Positions 37,805-51,314 of a stretch of DNA of 64,000 nt are shown piece by piece. The notes beneath the pieces are model-generated. The model was given only the letters and a program-made list of their open reading frames with translations, was not told the origin of the DNA and ran no database searches. The position numbers were made by a program, and so were the translations under genes. The stretch lies in the NCBI GenBank assembly GCA_023974075.1, contig CM043787.1:32335718-32399717 (forward strand), read 5' to 3'. The stretch is from Chaenocephalus aceratus. Lineage: Eukaryota > Chordata > Actinopteri > Perciformes > Channichthyidae. Each line of letters opens with the position of its first letter. The first letter of the stretch is position 1.

Positions 37805-40800
37805 ATTCCTTAACTGTAATGATCAAGCTGTAACAATGTTTGAAAGAAATATAGCTACTCGTATACTATGAGTATTTTGTTGTGTGCTTGCATCTCTTTT
37901 TCTCTCAGAGAACAAACGGCCTTTGGTCTTACAGTCCAGTGAGCAGCGTCTGGGCATCCTGAACTCTAGCATCGTATTAAACAAAGATAGCTGCAAGATT
38001 CAATAAACAACTTTAATTAGTCTACTATATAAAAATGAGAAATCAAAACAGTAAGAATATTAATTAATTATATCCTCACTTTCAGTTTGCATTTTCATGT
38101 TTGTTTTTACCTCAAAATTGGAAATTTAACTAAACTTAAATGTATGCAGTTTGGAGGACTTACACACATATGCTTTAGCAAAATGCATGACATTAACAGT
38201 ATGCCATATCACTCAGCTTATTCTTGTAACTAGTTTTTTTTAATACAGTATCTCATCTTGTGGTTCAATCTCTGAAGCGCATCGCCGTGGTCCAGCGTTT
38301 ATGATGAAATAAAGTTTCCATGTCTGTACCAGACACTTGGCTTCACTGCAAATTGTAATGCATTCATGTGGATCCTATTAGTCTCTTTTTGTCCTTGTAG
38401 AGTCAGACACCCATTAATTTATTAAATCACACTGAACAGCTATGATCACAGTAGTCCACATTTTATTCACACATCTATTAATTTAACATAGTTGAATAAA
38501 TGTGAATGTTTTCGAGCATTGATTAGCAGGCGAGTTCATATCTGACAGTTAAATTGCAGGGTAACCCTAAAAAATCTCTCCATTGCAAGGTACCCAGCAA
38601 TTACATTTTTGTTTTAAATTATTATAATTTATTACAGTGTGTGGACCCTAATGATTACTGACATCAAATGGAAATTATAAATTGAAATGAAGTTCACATA
38701 TTCCTCCTTGTAATGTTCATCCTTACAAGTGCAGATCCCCTGATCAGCAATGGCTGAGATTCCAGAAGGAAATATACTTTTTCTTTCCAGTAAAACTAAT
38801 AAAATGCATGCTTCATGAAACTTAAAGACACTCACTATATATTTAGTTTTTTTATTCTTGCTTTTCTTTATTTTATTTCCTGAACAATCTTTTACAAAAA
38901 ATTAGAAAATAAATAATGTTTTTTCTTTCTATTTCTTTTTCTTTACATGTACAATTTGATACTAATGTTAACAAAGCAAAGGGTTGTTTCCCTATTGCAC
39001 TTTATTGATAACTGTGTGAAGCAGAGGAGGGGAGAGAAGAGGGAATGAAAAGTTAATTTTGCTATCCAAGCATTTAATGGTCCTAGTTCTTAAAAGTGAC
39101 CTTGTGGGGTAGAGAGCGGAGCTGCACAGCAGCTCCTTCCAGATGCACACATGGCATCCATCGGGGGCACAATCACGCACAGTCCCAACACCTCAGGCTC
39201 GGACATATGTTGAGTTTTATTTCATTCTTCTGACATTAATCCTATTCACCAGCTGTTCTGCCAGCTGCCACTCTCCGGCTTAAGAGGAGATTGCAGTTTT
39301 GGGGGCTCTGAGTACTGGTTTATCTTGGCTCCTCATCTGCTCCTCACAAAGTTTTGATTGGATATTTTCTTCCTTGCCCTCCTCCTCCTTCCAGGTTTCT
39401 TGACTTGCATACAGTATGCTTCCCTGCAATCTTTTTCTCTATTTCAACTTTTTTGATTTTGTTTTCTCCTCTGTCATTTGGTTGGATAAGGGATGCCGGC
39501 TTCTATTGTAATGTGTGGTCCATGCCCTCTGCAAGGCCTTGAAGTCTTTAGTAATGTCAACATACAGTATGGTTGATAACGCACAGAATATGTATTGCAC
39601 ACATTAATAGCAAAGGCCTTCTTCAATAAAGTAAAGTACAAAGGAATAGGCACTCTCAGCATGCCAGCCTCTTGTTTTCCACTCAACTTCTTCCACTCAT
39701 TCTCTCAAGAAAGCATTTGTGAGGAATCACCGTGCTGAAAACCTGCTCACCCCACAGTCATCTAACAGCATTTCTGTAAGATTACCCTGGACATGGCCTC
39801 AGCCTGTACAGTTATGATTATTGACATATTGGGTCTGACATATTTCACATTTATGTGCATTGTCTGGAAGCATACTCAAGTGTTCTCAATGTCATTTCTG
39901 CTGAAGTACGGCCGGGCAGTCTGCGAGCAAGGGCCGCAGTGAATTGATCATTGCTCACTGCTCACTTTAATAATTCAAGCCTGATTGCCACAGAGTGCCG
40001 CAGTAAAATGGATTGGGAGAGGTCACATGCTGCTCAGCTCAGTAGGTGAAGCCTCTTGGGGATGGTTAATTCATATATGCTTGATAGACACGTGTCCTAT
40101 TTAGAGAGGTCAGTGTGCTGTGTTATACGGCTTCCCAGAATGGCCAGGTCAACACTGTGGGATTAACACGGTGGTCATTGCAGATAAAAGCGAAGGGTAA
40201 GGTAGAAGTTGTCACATAGGCAAGCATCTTTTAGCTATCTCAGGAAAAAGCAAATTGCATCTAATTATCCTTAAAATAAGATAAGACCGTTTTTCATTTT
40301 GGGCAGAAGAAAATAAACCACTTAATTTAAAACCGATGTGTTGAATGCAATGTATTATTAACCACTTTGTATAATATCAATATCAGCCCTGAGTTCAGCT
40401 TCCACAAAGCAGCTTCAGACTCTTATTCATGGGAAGACCTTTGGCTTATCAAGAAACACTACAAATAACCTTCAGCCCCTTGTAAAGACTAACAAAAGAT
40501 GTTGACAATTTCTGAAGGCGGGCATGTACTTCTATTTGAGATATGATAGCATTATGTTCAAACTAGGATGGAAGTAAATAAGTCAGCAAGTGTAGAAAGA
40601 AGGAAGTCTTGGAGCGAGCTCGGATGAAGCACATCCCATCCATGTTACCTACGATATATTTATAGCAGCTGTTTACATGACCAAAGAGGATCGTCTAAAG
40701 GTGACTAACAGAGATGTTCACCAAGTGGAATAATGATTAGGTGTCAGTTAAAGAAAGCCCACCGCGAGGTGCAGGTGCTCCACAATACACTGACATGGTT

Positions 40801-41029
40801 GGACCTTTTTTATTTATGCATGCCAGCACTAGTGATTACATATTAAAAAACTGGAATTACCTTACTGCACCAAAAAGTCTTCAAGACATGGTAGAGGTTA
40901 TTAAAACTGTTGACAACGAGGAAAGGTAATTGCCTGAAAATGAGCGACAACGCACTGTTGTGCTCAGAATGTTTTTTCCCCCCCGGCTCCCTCTTTAGCG
41001 TTTGCATTGTGCGGCATCACCCGGGTGTG

Positions 41030-41165
41030 TAACCTATTGCGTTCCAATTGCTCCCTTGCAATTAGTGCCCTTTTTGTCCTCACTTCAATAACGCCATGAT
41101 TATGGAGACTTCAGGAGTATTTGCAGCATCCAACAGCTGTTGTCTCAGGGACTACCGGCTGAATG
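41030..41165. promoter_or_regulatory. Candidate conserved noncoding element in intron 2
   Basis: Unique block with CCAATTG, GCAATTAGTG, CGCCATGATTATGG and CAACAGCTGTTG, an extended palindromic E-box. Picked by eye. Confidence 0.3.
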
Positions 41166-44100
41166 ACAAAAACATGTTTTCTCTCTGCATTTCACTTCCC
41201 TGCCTGCCTCTTGTAATTATTATGTTTTATTTGGTGTGATGATGGGGTCTTGTTTTTAGTGTGTCTGTGATTAAGATATTCAAAAGACTCCTTGGAGTGT
41301 GTCACAGTCATTTTATTTTTTATCAACCTCGACTTTTGATTTGTTTCCCGTGCAGTGCAGTGCTGATGGGAAATTAGACGTCAGCCTATCATTGTCTGAC
41401 TGACATTCTGAGATGGAAACGTACGCCTCAATTAAAGAAATAGTACTGTATCTTACACTGAATGCAGGAGATGATTGTAAGAGCTTTCTAAAACATTACA
41501 CATTTCAGTCTATCTTAGTCTTTTTAGAATTTAGACACATAGTTTTTACATGTATAATCACATGATTCAGTTGACATGATGAACCAATAAAAGCATTAAT
41601 ACCATATAGAGAAGTAATTAATGCTTAATTTATGAATGTATAAATCATTGCAAAATAACTGTGATTTTTGTTATTTTTAAACTAAGTAATGGTGGATATT
41701 CCTTAGACAATTTGTTTCTCCATTAGACCTTTATCTTGAGGAACTAAGAGACTAAAACACGTCCACACTTTCTATAGATTGAGATATTTACAACAATTTG
41801 CATGTGTAATGTTGGTACATATAAAAGCGTGTTTAAAGTATTGATAAGCACTGGTAGATCGGGTTTATACCGTTCTCTTTTATACGGTAGTGTCGTTGTA
41901 ATCTTTTTTTACGTAAATAGATTGTTTTCTTCTTAGATGTTGCTCATCTTTTCTAGGAGTAACACTGATCATGTTTATATTGTTGCACATTTTTATTTTA
42001 TCTCATTGGTAAGGGTCTCTCTTTATTTTTCTAAAATGGTTAATTCCTCAGTTTTGTTATTGACATTCATATATATTTTCCTACGCTAAGTTTAAGGTTC
42101 TGAGGAGAAATGGTTTTGGTTGGCTATAACTGGATTATGATAAATTGCAGAAAATGTGCTCCATTCAAGCTGAAGCATTTTTAGAGAGTTTAAATCCCCC
42201 TCGGCTCCTCCATAGCTGCACATAGCACTGTATCCCTCTTTGCCTCACGGTGTGGGCCTCTTCATTCTGGGCAGGAAATTATTTATATGGTCAGTGTCAG
42301 TTGATCATTGATTTGGTAATTACATGTTTCCCTTGAGGCTGGGACAACTGATATATACAAGGCCAACGCTAAAGGGGAGGTCTCTTACTCTGTTATCCAT
42401 GACTTATGGCTAATTTGACTCTTCTAGATAGCCCTCCTTTTTCTGCGAACGGCTTTCCAACACAACAAACACTCAAACATAAGTATCATCTTTCGTCCCG
42501 GGAGGATAGTGCACGCAGAGAGGCTCAGAATGTGGTGGCAGACAGTTGAAACGATTTCATTGCTGACAACACAGAGTAATAAAACACCAACTGCTGCACG
42601 TTGTAACAAACCATTTGTGTGCTTTGAGGCAGGCACAGCCTTTTGAAACATGGAGTGTTTCAACAAATTTAGCAAAATAAACTGTTTCGGAGATTTAAAA
42701 CATTGCTGTGTCAAACTAAAGATGGCCATTTTTGACCAAACAGTGCTGGTATATTTGCAAACTTCAATAAACACTCTTCATATCTCTATGGCAATCTGAA
42801 GAGCCATTTAAAAATGTGTTTGTCATTATTTTCAAGGTCTGCTTTATTACTGTCCAATCCAATTCCCTAGTGACAAGATTTGATTTGTTTGTGGCTTCAT
42901 TTATTTATCTATTTGGTTTTCCACTCAGTGATTTGAGCTTTTTCTGCAGTTTGCGTTCATAGTTTGAATGAATTACTCTGTTTAGGGGCAGCTATAAAAA
43001 CATAAAAAAGCAAACGACTTTCCCCTATTTTTCATCGCAAGCCACGGGCATTTATAGCTAACTACCACTCAATTTAATAAAATGTGTGTGAACAATAAAA
43101 AAAACTAATTCTCATTATTAGCTAGTGCATTAAAACACCAAAGGGTAACAACAGCAGGGGCATGTAAGAAATATGAGAGGGTAATCAATTTACCTTCAAC
43201 ACTGTCAGGACAGACAGTTAATGTTAACCTGCCTCTTAGCTTCACTTCTGTGGTTTACACTGAACACAGTATTCTGGCAGCACTGACTGCCAGGTGCTGA
43301 AAGCTTTGTTTATGTCACACATCAACCAAGAAACATTCCTTTGTTGAGATTTATGAGGATCATTAGCTTTTTTATACAGTAAAAAAAAAAAAATGCTGTA
43401 GCCTTATCTAGCCAACTCATCTGGGCTTAAGGTGTCTCAATCCCTGCGCCTGTTCACCCACATCAATAAGATCACAGAATACCTGCACAGGAAAGCTCTA
43501 TACCACAGATGACAGCACTGATAGAAGATAAACATATTGAATTTGCCAGTAATAAACCAGCGTTCACTATTCACTTTCTTCTGTGCCCCTTGGAAAAGCT
43601 TCAAAGATTCTCTAGGAAAGGGTTCAGGGTATTTGTCCAGCTATACGGCCCCAGCCCTAGAGAAGAGACAATGAGACCCAGATGGGCTTAGTAGTCCAGA
43701 AACCATTCCCCTCTCAATGGGAACACGTCTTGGACACACACTCCAATAGTTTTGTCTTGTATGTTGCTATCTGTGCGAGCTGCAGAGTGGAGGGGGTCTC
43801 TGCCAGGCGAGGGTCCATAGGGACCATTGGAATCGCTGGGGCTGGAGGAAGTTGGTCCGGGTCCAGTGGGGCGATCTGGGCTTGGTGACAAGCCAAGCTG
43901 TCTACTGCAGGGACGCTGGGAAAATGTAAATAAGAGCCTGATAAGGGCTATTGTTTTCATTCCATTCTCATCCCAGCTGAATGGCCTGCTCCCCAGCCAC
44001 AGAGCATTTTATCTCGAGAGGGGGAGGGAAAGAAATGGAAGGGGTGGGGGTGCGAGAGGTTTAAGAGCCCCCATAGGAAAATAAAAATAAACTCACTGGA

Positions 44101-44979
44101 CTCTTCTCTTGTTTAAGCTAATTCCCCAGATTGTAATGTCCTACTTTGAAAGGACAAGAGCAGCAAACTCTTCCTTTTCCAACACTAAAAACTTCAGAAG
44201 TTCTGCTCTGTCTTTAATAACTATGTTTGCCTTTCAAACCATTAGCATTTCATAACCAGTGAAATAGAACTTATCTAAACCTTTAAAATAAACATTTGAA
44301 GTAATTTGTTATTTTATGGTGAATACAGTACTATGTACCATTTTATAACATTCTCTGTGTCAAAACCTGACAGTAATTACTATGTTGATACTAACCAGTG
44401 TTTTCTATTGGCATTTATAATTTATCTAGAAAGAACAGGCAGGCATTTTATAAACTGAAATAGCATTCCTCCGATTAATCTAAATTCTTTTGAAAAAATA
44501 GCCTGTGGAAGGGTGTTTTGAAAAAAGCCAGACATCTGACTCATTTACTATTGTCCTCCAGCACGCCTGCGCTAAAGTTGCTCTGCTTTCACCAAATCCA
44601 TTTTTGGTTGCCTGTTTTGCCCACGCTGTTCGAACACTGAAAGAGGTTTGAGAGTTATTTTATAGACTAATCCAGGTCATTATTCACCTCTCCCAGGTGG
44701 AAGGCAGGGAGGACAGCGGTGCATTCCAGCTGTATTCTCTCCTGTTGGAGGACTTGGCAGGTTGCGTCTGGCCCGGCGGAGGGGATGGAGAAGTGAGGGA
44801 GCGGCAGCTCTCCTGGGAGGGAGGTGGAAAGAAGGGGGAGGACTGGAGTAGAATGGAAGCTGGCACCACATTATCTCCAACAGTTGGTGCATTCCTTAAT
44901 GATCAAGTGCTGGAGCAGCATCTGCGATGAAAGTGTGTGTGTGTGTGTTTACGTATGTGTGGGTGTTTGTGTATGAGAG

Positions 44980-45011
44980 GGAGCATATGTGTTCATATTA
45001 ACATATGCTCC
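44980..45011. repeat. Inverted repeat, 11-bp arms, 10-nt loop
   Basis: GGAGCATATGT at 44980-44990 pairs perfectly with ACATATGCTCC at 45001-45011. It lies just after a TG-rich stretch in intron 2. No function assigned. Confidence 0.85.
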
Positions 45012-46689
45012 ATGTGTTTATTTAATTCCCCTTTACACCACTTATAAAATAAGCCTTTTCTGTGCTTTAGGGGAGAACATGTCATGCCCTGATGTTTTTC
45101 TGTCTTTAAAAGGATTATGATTCGAAGGGAGTGTGTTGTTCTGGGAGAAGAAGCTGTCTCACCCAGGGGTGAGGCGCAGGGAAGAAGCATTGAGCTCTGC
45201 TACCCCCTCCCCCTGCCCCCTGTTTTAAGTTATGTGATCTTTGTGCCATGGAGGGAGTTAACACAAACATACACAACACACACTGCCTTTTCTTTCTCCC
45301 TCGCTTAGGGTCAAGGGGACAAACTGTGAGTTGGGAATTGGAAAGTCAATAAAGCAGAAGTAATGTTATAATGACCCTGAGTTGAAGATGTCCTGTCGAC
45401 CCCCATCACATTGGAGGAAGTGGACAATCAAACAAAATGGTCACTCTGCTTGATCTCTCTGAAAGCCATCCTTAAACAAGGCAACAAGAACTGCTGACCC
45501 CCCGTTACTCCCCGTTACTCCCAGATCCTCTGAAGTCACTGTGTTTGTCAAAGGGAACAACAGTGTTTGGTTTTGTGCAAGAGATAAAAGGAAACAACAG
45601 TTGTATACATTCTTAACTGTACAACTCTCCTCTGTGTTTGATGTCAAGGACGATAATGGTGAAATGGGAAGAGTTCAGAATACAGCATGTGATGGGCCCC
45701 CTCAGTCTGCCTCTCTGTTTCTCAGAATTTTACAATTATGTGCAACTTGGAACCAAAAACACATGACAACTACATTTAACATTAACATGCTTCTGAATTG
45801 TCTCTTATTTTTAACCAGAAGTGTGTTCATAAAGGAGCCACTGTTAGATATGTGGTCAGAATATTCATTATGGTGCCCCGGGACTTTGTGGTAATAATTA
45901 GTATGTCTGCTTTGGTTTTGTATTTTGCTCCAAATTCAGAACATTTCCTATATCCTGAGGGACTATTTGAAACCTGGAGACATTTTTTATAGAAATCAGC
46001 ACATATTTTTAGACAGCATATGATTTGCTATCCAATAATACATTTTTACTATAAGATTCTAAAGGACTTTACGCTGCATGTCTTATGATGATATGGTTCA
46101 GACCGGAGGCAGTTTGAAGAGACAGTGTCTCAAGGTGGAGGGGTGGAAGGGTTGGAGGCTAGCTGGTGCTGCTGGTGTTTGATGAGAACAGGCTGACCCC
46201 TAAGCAGTGCAAGGACGGTGAAGGCCTGGGTCAGCCGGCCCAGTGTGTTCTTTATCAGCTACCCCAGCAACAGCATGGCAGATTGCAGCCATTCCTCCTC
46301 TGATTCATTGTCTGCTGGACAAATGTTAATTGTTTTCATCATTGGCAGCTAAACGAATGCGCGGACGTAGCCAGTCTCACTCCTTGCCTCCCGCTTAATG
46401 TGCGTCTCTACCCTTATGCTATCCCCACAATGCCTGCTCCCCTCCTCCCTCCTCCCTTAGCTCATCTCTGTCGAGTCTCTTTTAATGTTCGCAATACCAT
46501 CAAGTAAAATACGCTTTCGTGTGATACACTGACTCCTTCTCATTTCCATTTAGGTGAATAGATTTAGAGATTTATAACAAACTAAATATACATTATTCCT
46601 TTATCATAAAAAACAATTCAATCCAAACAGGTACTTCACTTTTTCTTTTTATTCAAATAAGTACCATTTTCTTCTTCTTTGTATTAAAG

Positions 46690-46779
46690 ATCCCTCATGC
46701 ATGGAGGCACTTCTTTCTAAAGAGTGGAAAGAGAAGATGGAGAGTCTCAACACCAGTGAACTGCTGGCAGAAGTAAAAG
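46690..46779 (+). CDS. sox6: sox6 coding exon 3
   Basis: Encodes residues 149-178 ([20 protein letters not shown], then [10 protein letters not shown]) and the first base of Gly179. This corresponds to the SOX6 segment with the [20 protein letters not shown] motif family. The exon is 90 nt, begins with two bases finishing the Asp codon carried over from exon 2, and ends in phase 1. Since 90 is divisible by three and the phases match, skipping this exon would keep the frame. An in-frame cassette event is therefore possible but not shown. The acceptor is TTAAAG after a T/C-rich tract; the donor is AAAG|GTAGGA. It is isolated, with 16.3 kb of intron before it and 9.6 kb after. Confidence 0.95.
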
Positions 46780-47099
46780 GTAGGAGTACAAGGACTGCAA
46801 CACCCAAACACAAGTTTAAACTGTGTTAGCAAATCACTCATTCCTATCAAACATACATACATAATCTATGTACTGTATAATCTCGGACACAGCCTTGTAC
46901 TCTGAATTAAAACAAAGGCCTTTGGCTGCCCTCCTCATTCATTTCTCTCCTCCTTTTTCTTTTTTTTTGGAATGCCCAACTCTGTCCAAAGTGCCGTCTT
47001 CAAAATTGCAGCCCATTTGGACTCATTCTGAGGCTCTGTGTGTAGCGTCTCTGCTCTGGCACATGCAGTGCGTTCATGCCGCTCTGGTAATTGTTGAAC

Positions 47100-47420
47100 C
47101 CAAAGTGTGCTTGATGTAAACAGAGCACGGCTGGGCTGAGAGGAGAGAAGCCGTTAAGAGAGGAGAGGAGACGGTGACGCACAGAGTCGTCTCCTCGGTG
47201 AGTCTGCGTTTGAGTGGAATGTCTTGACTCCGACAGTGAACGCCCTGCGCAGCGTATCAATTGCGGCACGGCAAAGCGCAACTCAGCACTCCCCCAAAAT
47301 CTCTATTTATGAAGGTGGGCCGAGGATGGGCAGGGCCGCTGCTCAGTCCTTAGCACTGACTGTTACTGAGAGCGTGTGTGCTTATACAGCACGGCGAAGC
47401 ACAATAACAGCTGGCTGATA
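47100..47420. promoter_or_regulatory. CpG-dense patch inside sox6 intron 3; possible alternative promoter
   Basis: By hand count about 19-20 CpG dinucleotides occur in roughly 320 bp, near the number expected from base composition, while flanking intron is CpG-poor. Near 47168-47196 there is a 9-bp inverted repeat (GAGGAGACG and CGTCTCCTC). A GTGAGT donor-like site follows at 47198. The combination would fit a small CpG island with an internal first exon, but no start site or TATA box can be shown from sequence. It could also be an unmethylated enhancer or an old CpG-rich insertion. Confidence 0.4.
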
Positions 47421-49380
47421 ACAGCAGGCTGTCACTGGCTCGCTCACTCTCCCTCACTCACTGCTTTCAATATAAATATTTGAACTGTTGATAACATACT
47501 CATATCTTTTATTATCAACATTTCATGAAGACTCTTCACAAATCAATTAAGAAAGCACATTTCACTGCACAGGTAACTGTTCATTTTGCTAAATTGTTTA
47601 TTTTTCAAAACACGGGTGACATACATAAATAAAACTGTGTTTGGTTTTAATTATGGAATTACAGAGGAGAGGGAAAAAGGCTGTTGAATGTTCTAATAAG
47701 TTTATTTATTGGCAATAACCTTAATGAACTGAAGGATAAATCATTGCTTGGTAAACTAGATTCATTGTACCTGCCCTAGTATGTTGTATGCCACTGTAGA
47801 TCAAAGTGCAATGGGTAAAATGTTTTAAATGATTTAGCCTTTTGAAAGCCGGTCTGTTAAATTACAGGCAGGGCATTTCTGCTCTTTGATGAATGGGAAC
47901 GGGAAGGTTACTTGGTGGTCTGTAAACAGGTAGGGAGTCTGATAATAAACACTATGGCCTCTGTCTGTTGATGAGTTATGGAGACAGTCTATACACCACA
48001 GTTACAAATATAAATGCTTCTCCTATCACAGTGGCAGCCTTAGATTTTTAATTAGCATGCCATTTCATATGACTGTAGACATTTCAAAGGGCTGCTTTGT
48101 GCTCCCCCTTACAAATGTCTCTCTCTCTGCGTTTGATGTCTGCCTGATGTAAATATGGGCAATTAAAAAGGAGCCCAGGGTTGGAGACGCACAAGGTCCG
48201 CCTAATTAAAACACAAACAAAGGTACCTTGCTTAAAACCACCTTATGATTAAGATCTAAAGTGTTATGATGAATCAGAGGTTCAATTAATTGTTAGGTTA
48301 AAATCAGTACAAAAGACAAACATGCCTGTAGGTTTCAAATAAATGAAAGAAAGTACGAATAAAGGCTGACATGCAGATAAAGACTAGAGTAGTGGCACAA
48401 CTGCCTTGTGTATTCTGTCACTCACCAATTCCTTCACTAATTATACTGTGCACCTTATAGGCTACCTTTTGACATTGTGCCACTAAAACCTTTAAGTAAT
48501 TGTGTAATTGCAGAGGCAAGTGGTGGAATTTGTCTGGCGAGGAACTCATTTAGTCTTGCTCTTAGGAAACATACATAGATGAAAAACAATAGGTGTGACA
48601 GAATTTGTCCTGGGGCTTTTACCCATGAAAAGAAAGACATTCTTTAACTGCAGTTGTGTTCAAACATGCCCTAAATACTTTATCCCGTTGAGATGAACAC
48701 ACACGTACAATAAACAAAACAAAACAAAACAATAGTATCAACATCAGAGATTTGCTTTCAAAGTCTGTGAACCCAACCAACCATTTACCTCTTACAGATG
48801 ACACATCTATAATTATAGCTTATTGTCATGTGGGTGTTTGTCTACATAATGTGCTGCTTCCGAGGTAAAGACATACTTTAGCTTCTACAGTCAGTGGAAA
48901 CAATCGTAGTAATCCAGTAGAGGCTATGGGCTTAAACCAGACATGTAGATGGTGTTATTAAGGGTTAATGATCTCAAATCTCCATCTGCCTTTTCTTGTA
49001 TGCTGTTAGGGCTTAGCATCAGCAGGGAATGCAAAAAGGAGAGCTTGCGAAGGAGCATTAGTGGCGGATTTCTTTTCACCAGTCAATTCCAGAGCTAACT
49101 GTTTGTTTTCATACCTGAGCTTAGCTGTCAATCTGCTGGAACGATGAAGGAGGGAGATGAAATCTCCTGAACAAAACCACAGAGCAAGAAAGGGAGGCCG
49201 GCTGGAAGGGCTCCAAACCACAGAAAGTAGCAGATAATGGCAGGCAAGGTGGAAGGAGGAGTGCAAGGAGTAGAGAAAAAAAGATTTTAGACGGGTACTT
49301 AGACATTTACAATTATAAACCTCAAAGAGATGCAAAGCCCCCATTTTACACATGATTTAGGAGACGTATACGTCCCTGTG

Positions 49381-49386
49381 TATATA

Positions 49387-49421
<35 letters not shown>
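49381..49421. repeat. TA microsatellite followed by CATG units
   Basis: About 41 bp of TA, then three CATG-type units. Self-complementary and cruciform-prone. Intron 3. Confidence 0.93.
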
Positions 49422-49423
<2 letters not shown>

Positions 49424-50772
49424 GCATGCATGTGTCAAATGCATACAAATATAGTACATAGCATCCTAAGGCAGATAAGGTTGCTCTCTGTTGCATGCTT
49501 GCTATGTGCAGGGTATTTGAGCCTCATACTCAACAGAGCTGTTTAAGTTTCCCTGCTGAGTGCCAGTTTCCCGGACCCCCATTGGGAGAAAAGAAAAAGA
49601 AGCCAAATGCTCAACTATTTACCTAAACATGAAGAAAAAAACGTGGTTACTAAATTGGAACACAAGCTGTATTCATTCTCTAGGAATTTGCAAAAAATAT
49701 TAAAATAAGAAAAAGGCTTAACATTGTACACGAGTGTTGATATGGCAGCTTGAATTCTGAAGCAGAAAAATCGAGGCTCTTGCACTGTCACAATCAATTT
49801 GAGAATGGTGTCCACATGACAGTGGTGGAGTGCACGCAGACAGTCCTGTGGCAGGCAGATAAGTGGAAGCTGTTTAGGAGGAGAACACAGGGCAGGGCAG
49901 GGCGGCAGCTGAGACTGATTTGATGCTGGCCCTACCTGTGCTGGCTTTACTCCTGCACTCACAGAAAGGAGTCCTCTGTGTGAACACAGAGCCCATATTG
50001 TTCAGCCATGAGAGTTGGCTTCAAAACATGATTATTCACTTTAAAATGAAACTTTATTCCTACTGCAATGGCTTCCATATAGTGAGGTTTTGATGCCACT
50101 GGAGATGCACAGCAAAATGTTGGTGCACACATTTTCGCTGACACTGAAATGAAGAGCTTAGTAGTAAAATAATGGTGTGTTTTTACAACACACTGTATAT
50201 AAATATGATGTATATAATGTTTATTCAACATACAAAAACATTCACACAAACAGCACAAAACAGTATCTGTCCAGTTGCTCCAGTCAAAAATGCCTCAGTT
50301 AGCATTTTCTCCACAACACTTCAGTCAACTGTTTGCCCTGTGCACTCAGGTGAAATATGAGCCACAGTAAATCATTATTCCTCAGGCCACATTTGCCAGA
50401 TGAATGTATGAGAGTGTTGGACTGTGTGTTTTTCTCCTCTAATGAATTGAGGAATTTAGCTTGTGGCAATGGAGGTAAAAAGGGAACTGCTGTGCTAGTG
50501 TATGTGGGTTTGTGTGATAGGGTTCTCTGTTTGTGTTTTGAATTATATTTCAGTGGTTTGTCATGGTTTGTTTAACTAATGACTTTTAAAGTTGTATAAT
50601 ACATTTCATGGAAACAAGCGTACTACTACTGTTTTCATTTGAAAAGAATTTAAAACATTTACGGAGCTGACAAAAACACACCTGTCATTTATTTAAGACA
50701 AACTCCCTAAAAGATTGATCAGCTTTTCCACAGTAAAGCAAATGTTAATACTAAGGATGTTAATGAAGACGA

Positions 50773-50810
50773 CATTTAGATATGAAGATATAATTCTTCA
50801 TATCTAAATG
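50773..50810. repeat. Perfect inverted repeat, 16-bp arms, 6-nt loop
   Basis: Arm CATTTAGATATGAAGA at 50773-50788 is exactly complementary to 50795-50810, with TATAAT between. Sixteen matched pairs with so short a loop are unlikely by chance at this spot. It could fold in DNA or in the intron 3 transcript. The stem is shorter than a typical pre-miRNA, and a palindromic mobile-element remnant is possible. Confidence 0.9.
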
Positions 50811-51288
50811 GAGTTTTTCAGATATCAATCAGTTACTTTCACATTTCTTATGATACCTCTTGAATTGCAAGCTCAGCCTCCTTTTTCCCCCTCACACTAT
50901 AATCCTATTCACACATTACAGTCCAAAGAAATTCTGACTGATGATTCCACGTAAAACCTCACACTCTAATTCCACAATTAATTTCCACACAGTGAAATGT
51001 AGAATATTAATTTTAAGGTAAATCTCATTCATACTAAATATGCATGGGCACTTTTACATTACAATTCTGTAAGAAACTGTGTACAACTTTCAGGGCTTTC
51101 ATTCTCGACTAAGAATTTTTTTTACGTCATTTATGGCAAATTTACAACAGTGTTTTTGTATGAATAATTCTAAAGTTACTTTACATATTCTAACATGAAA
51201 TGTAATCAGAAATATAAATATTGTAAATATAATATTAATACCAAAGATGTAGCTATTTTAACATACATTTTACAGTGTAGAGTATTTG

Positions 51289-51314
51289 TCTGGATATTTA
51301 ATCTGGATATTTAA
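51289..51314. repeat. Two-copy 13-bp direct repeat
   Basis: TCTGGATATTTAA is repeated head to tail without mismatch, in intron 3. Confidence 0.9.

Larger units (their letters stand above)
30415..46689 (+). other. sox6: sox6 intron 2
   Basis: 16275 nt, phase 1, GTATGT donor and TTAAAG acceptor. It contains the CA/CG array at 30575-30733, TG arrays at 35380-35462, 35525-35581 and 36997-37048, an AT run at 37780-37804, A13 at 43381-43393 and an 11-bp inverted repeat at 44980-45011. Candidate conserved elements lie near 33240-33410 and 41030-41165. GC-richer patches at about 43780-43900 and 44690-44930 carry open frames but no recognisable protein. Confidence 0.9.

Noticed and set aside
43688..43960. 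Minus-strand Pro/Gly/Ser-rich frame resembling a collagen-like or linker protein
   Set aside because: Composition reflects a local GC-rich patch; no domain or splice context.
44697..44930. Possible extra sox6 exon after a CTCTCCCAG acceptor-like site
   Set aside because: No usable donor at the end, translation in the required phase is unlike SoxD proteins, and it is purine-rich low-complexity sequence.
50773..50810. MicroRNA precursor interpretation of the perfect hairpin
   Set aside because: A stem of 16 bp with a 6-nt loop is too short for a normal pre-miRNA, so it is listed only as an inverted repeat.
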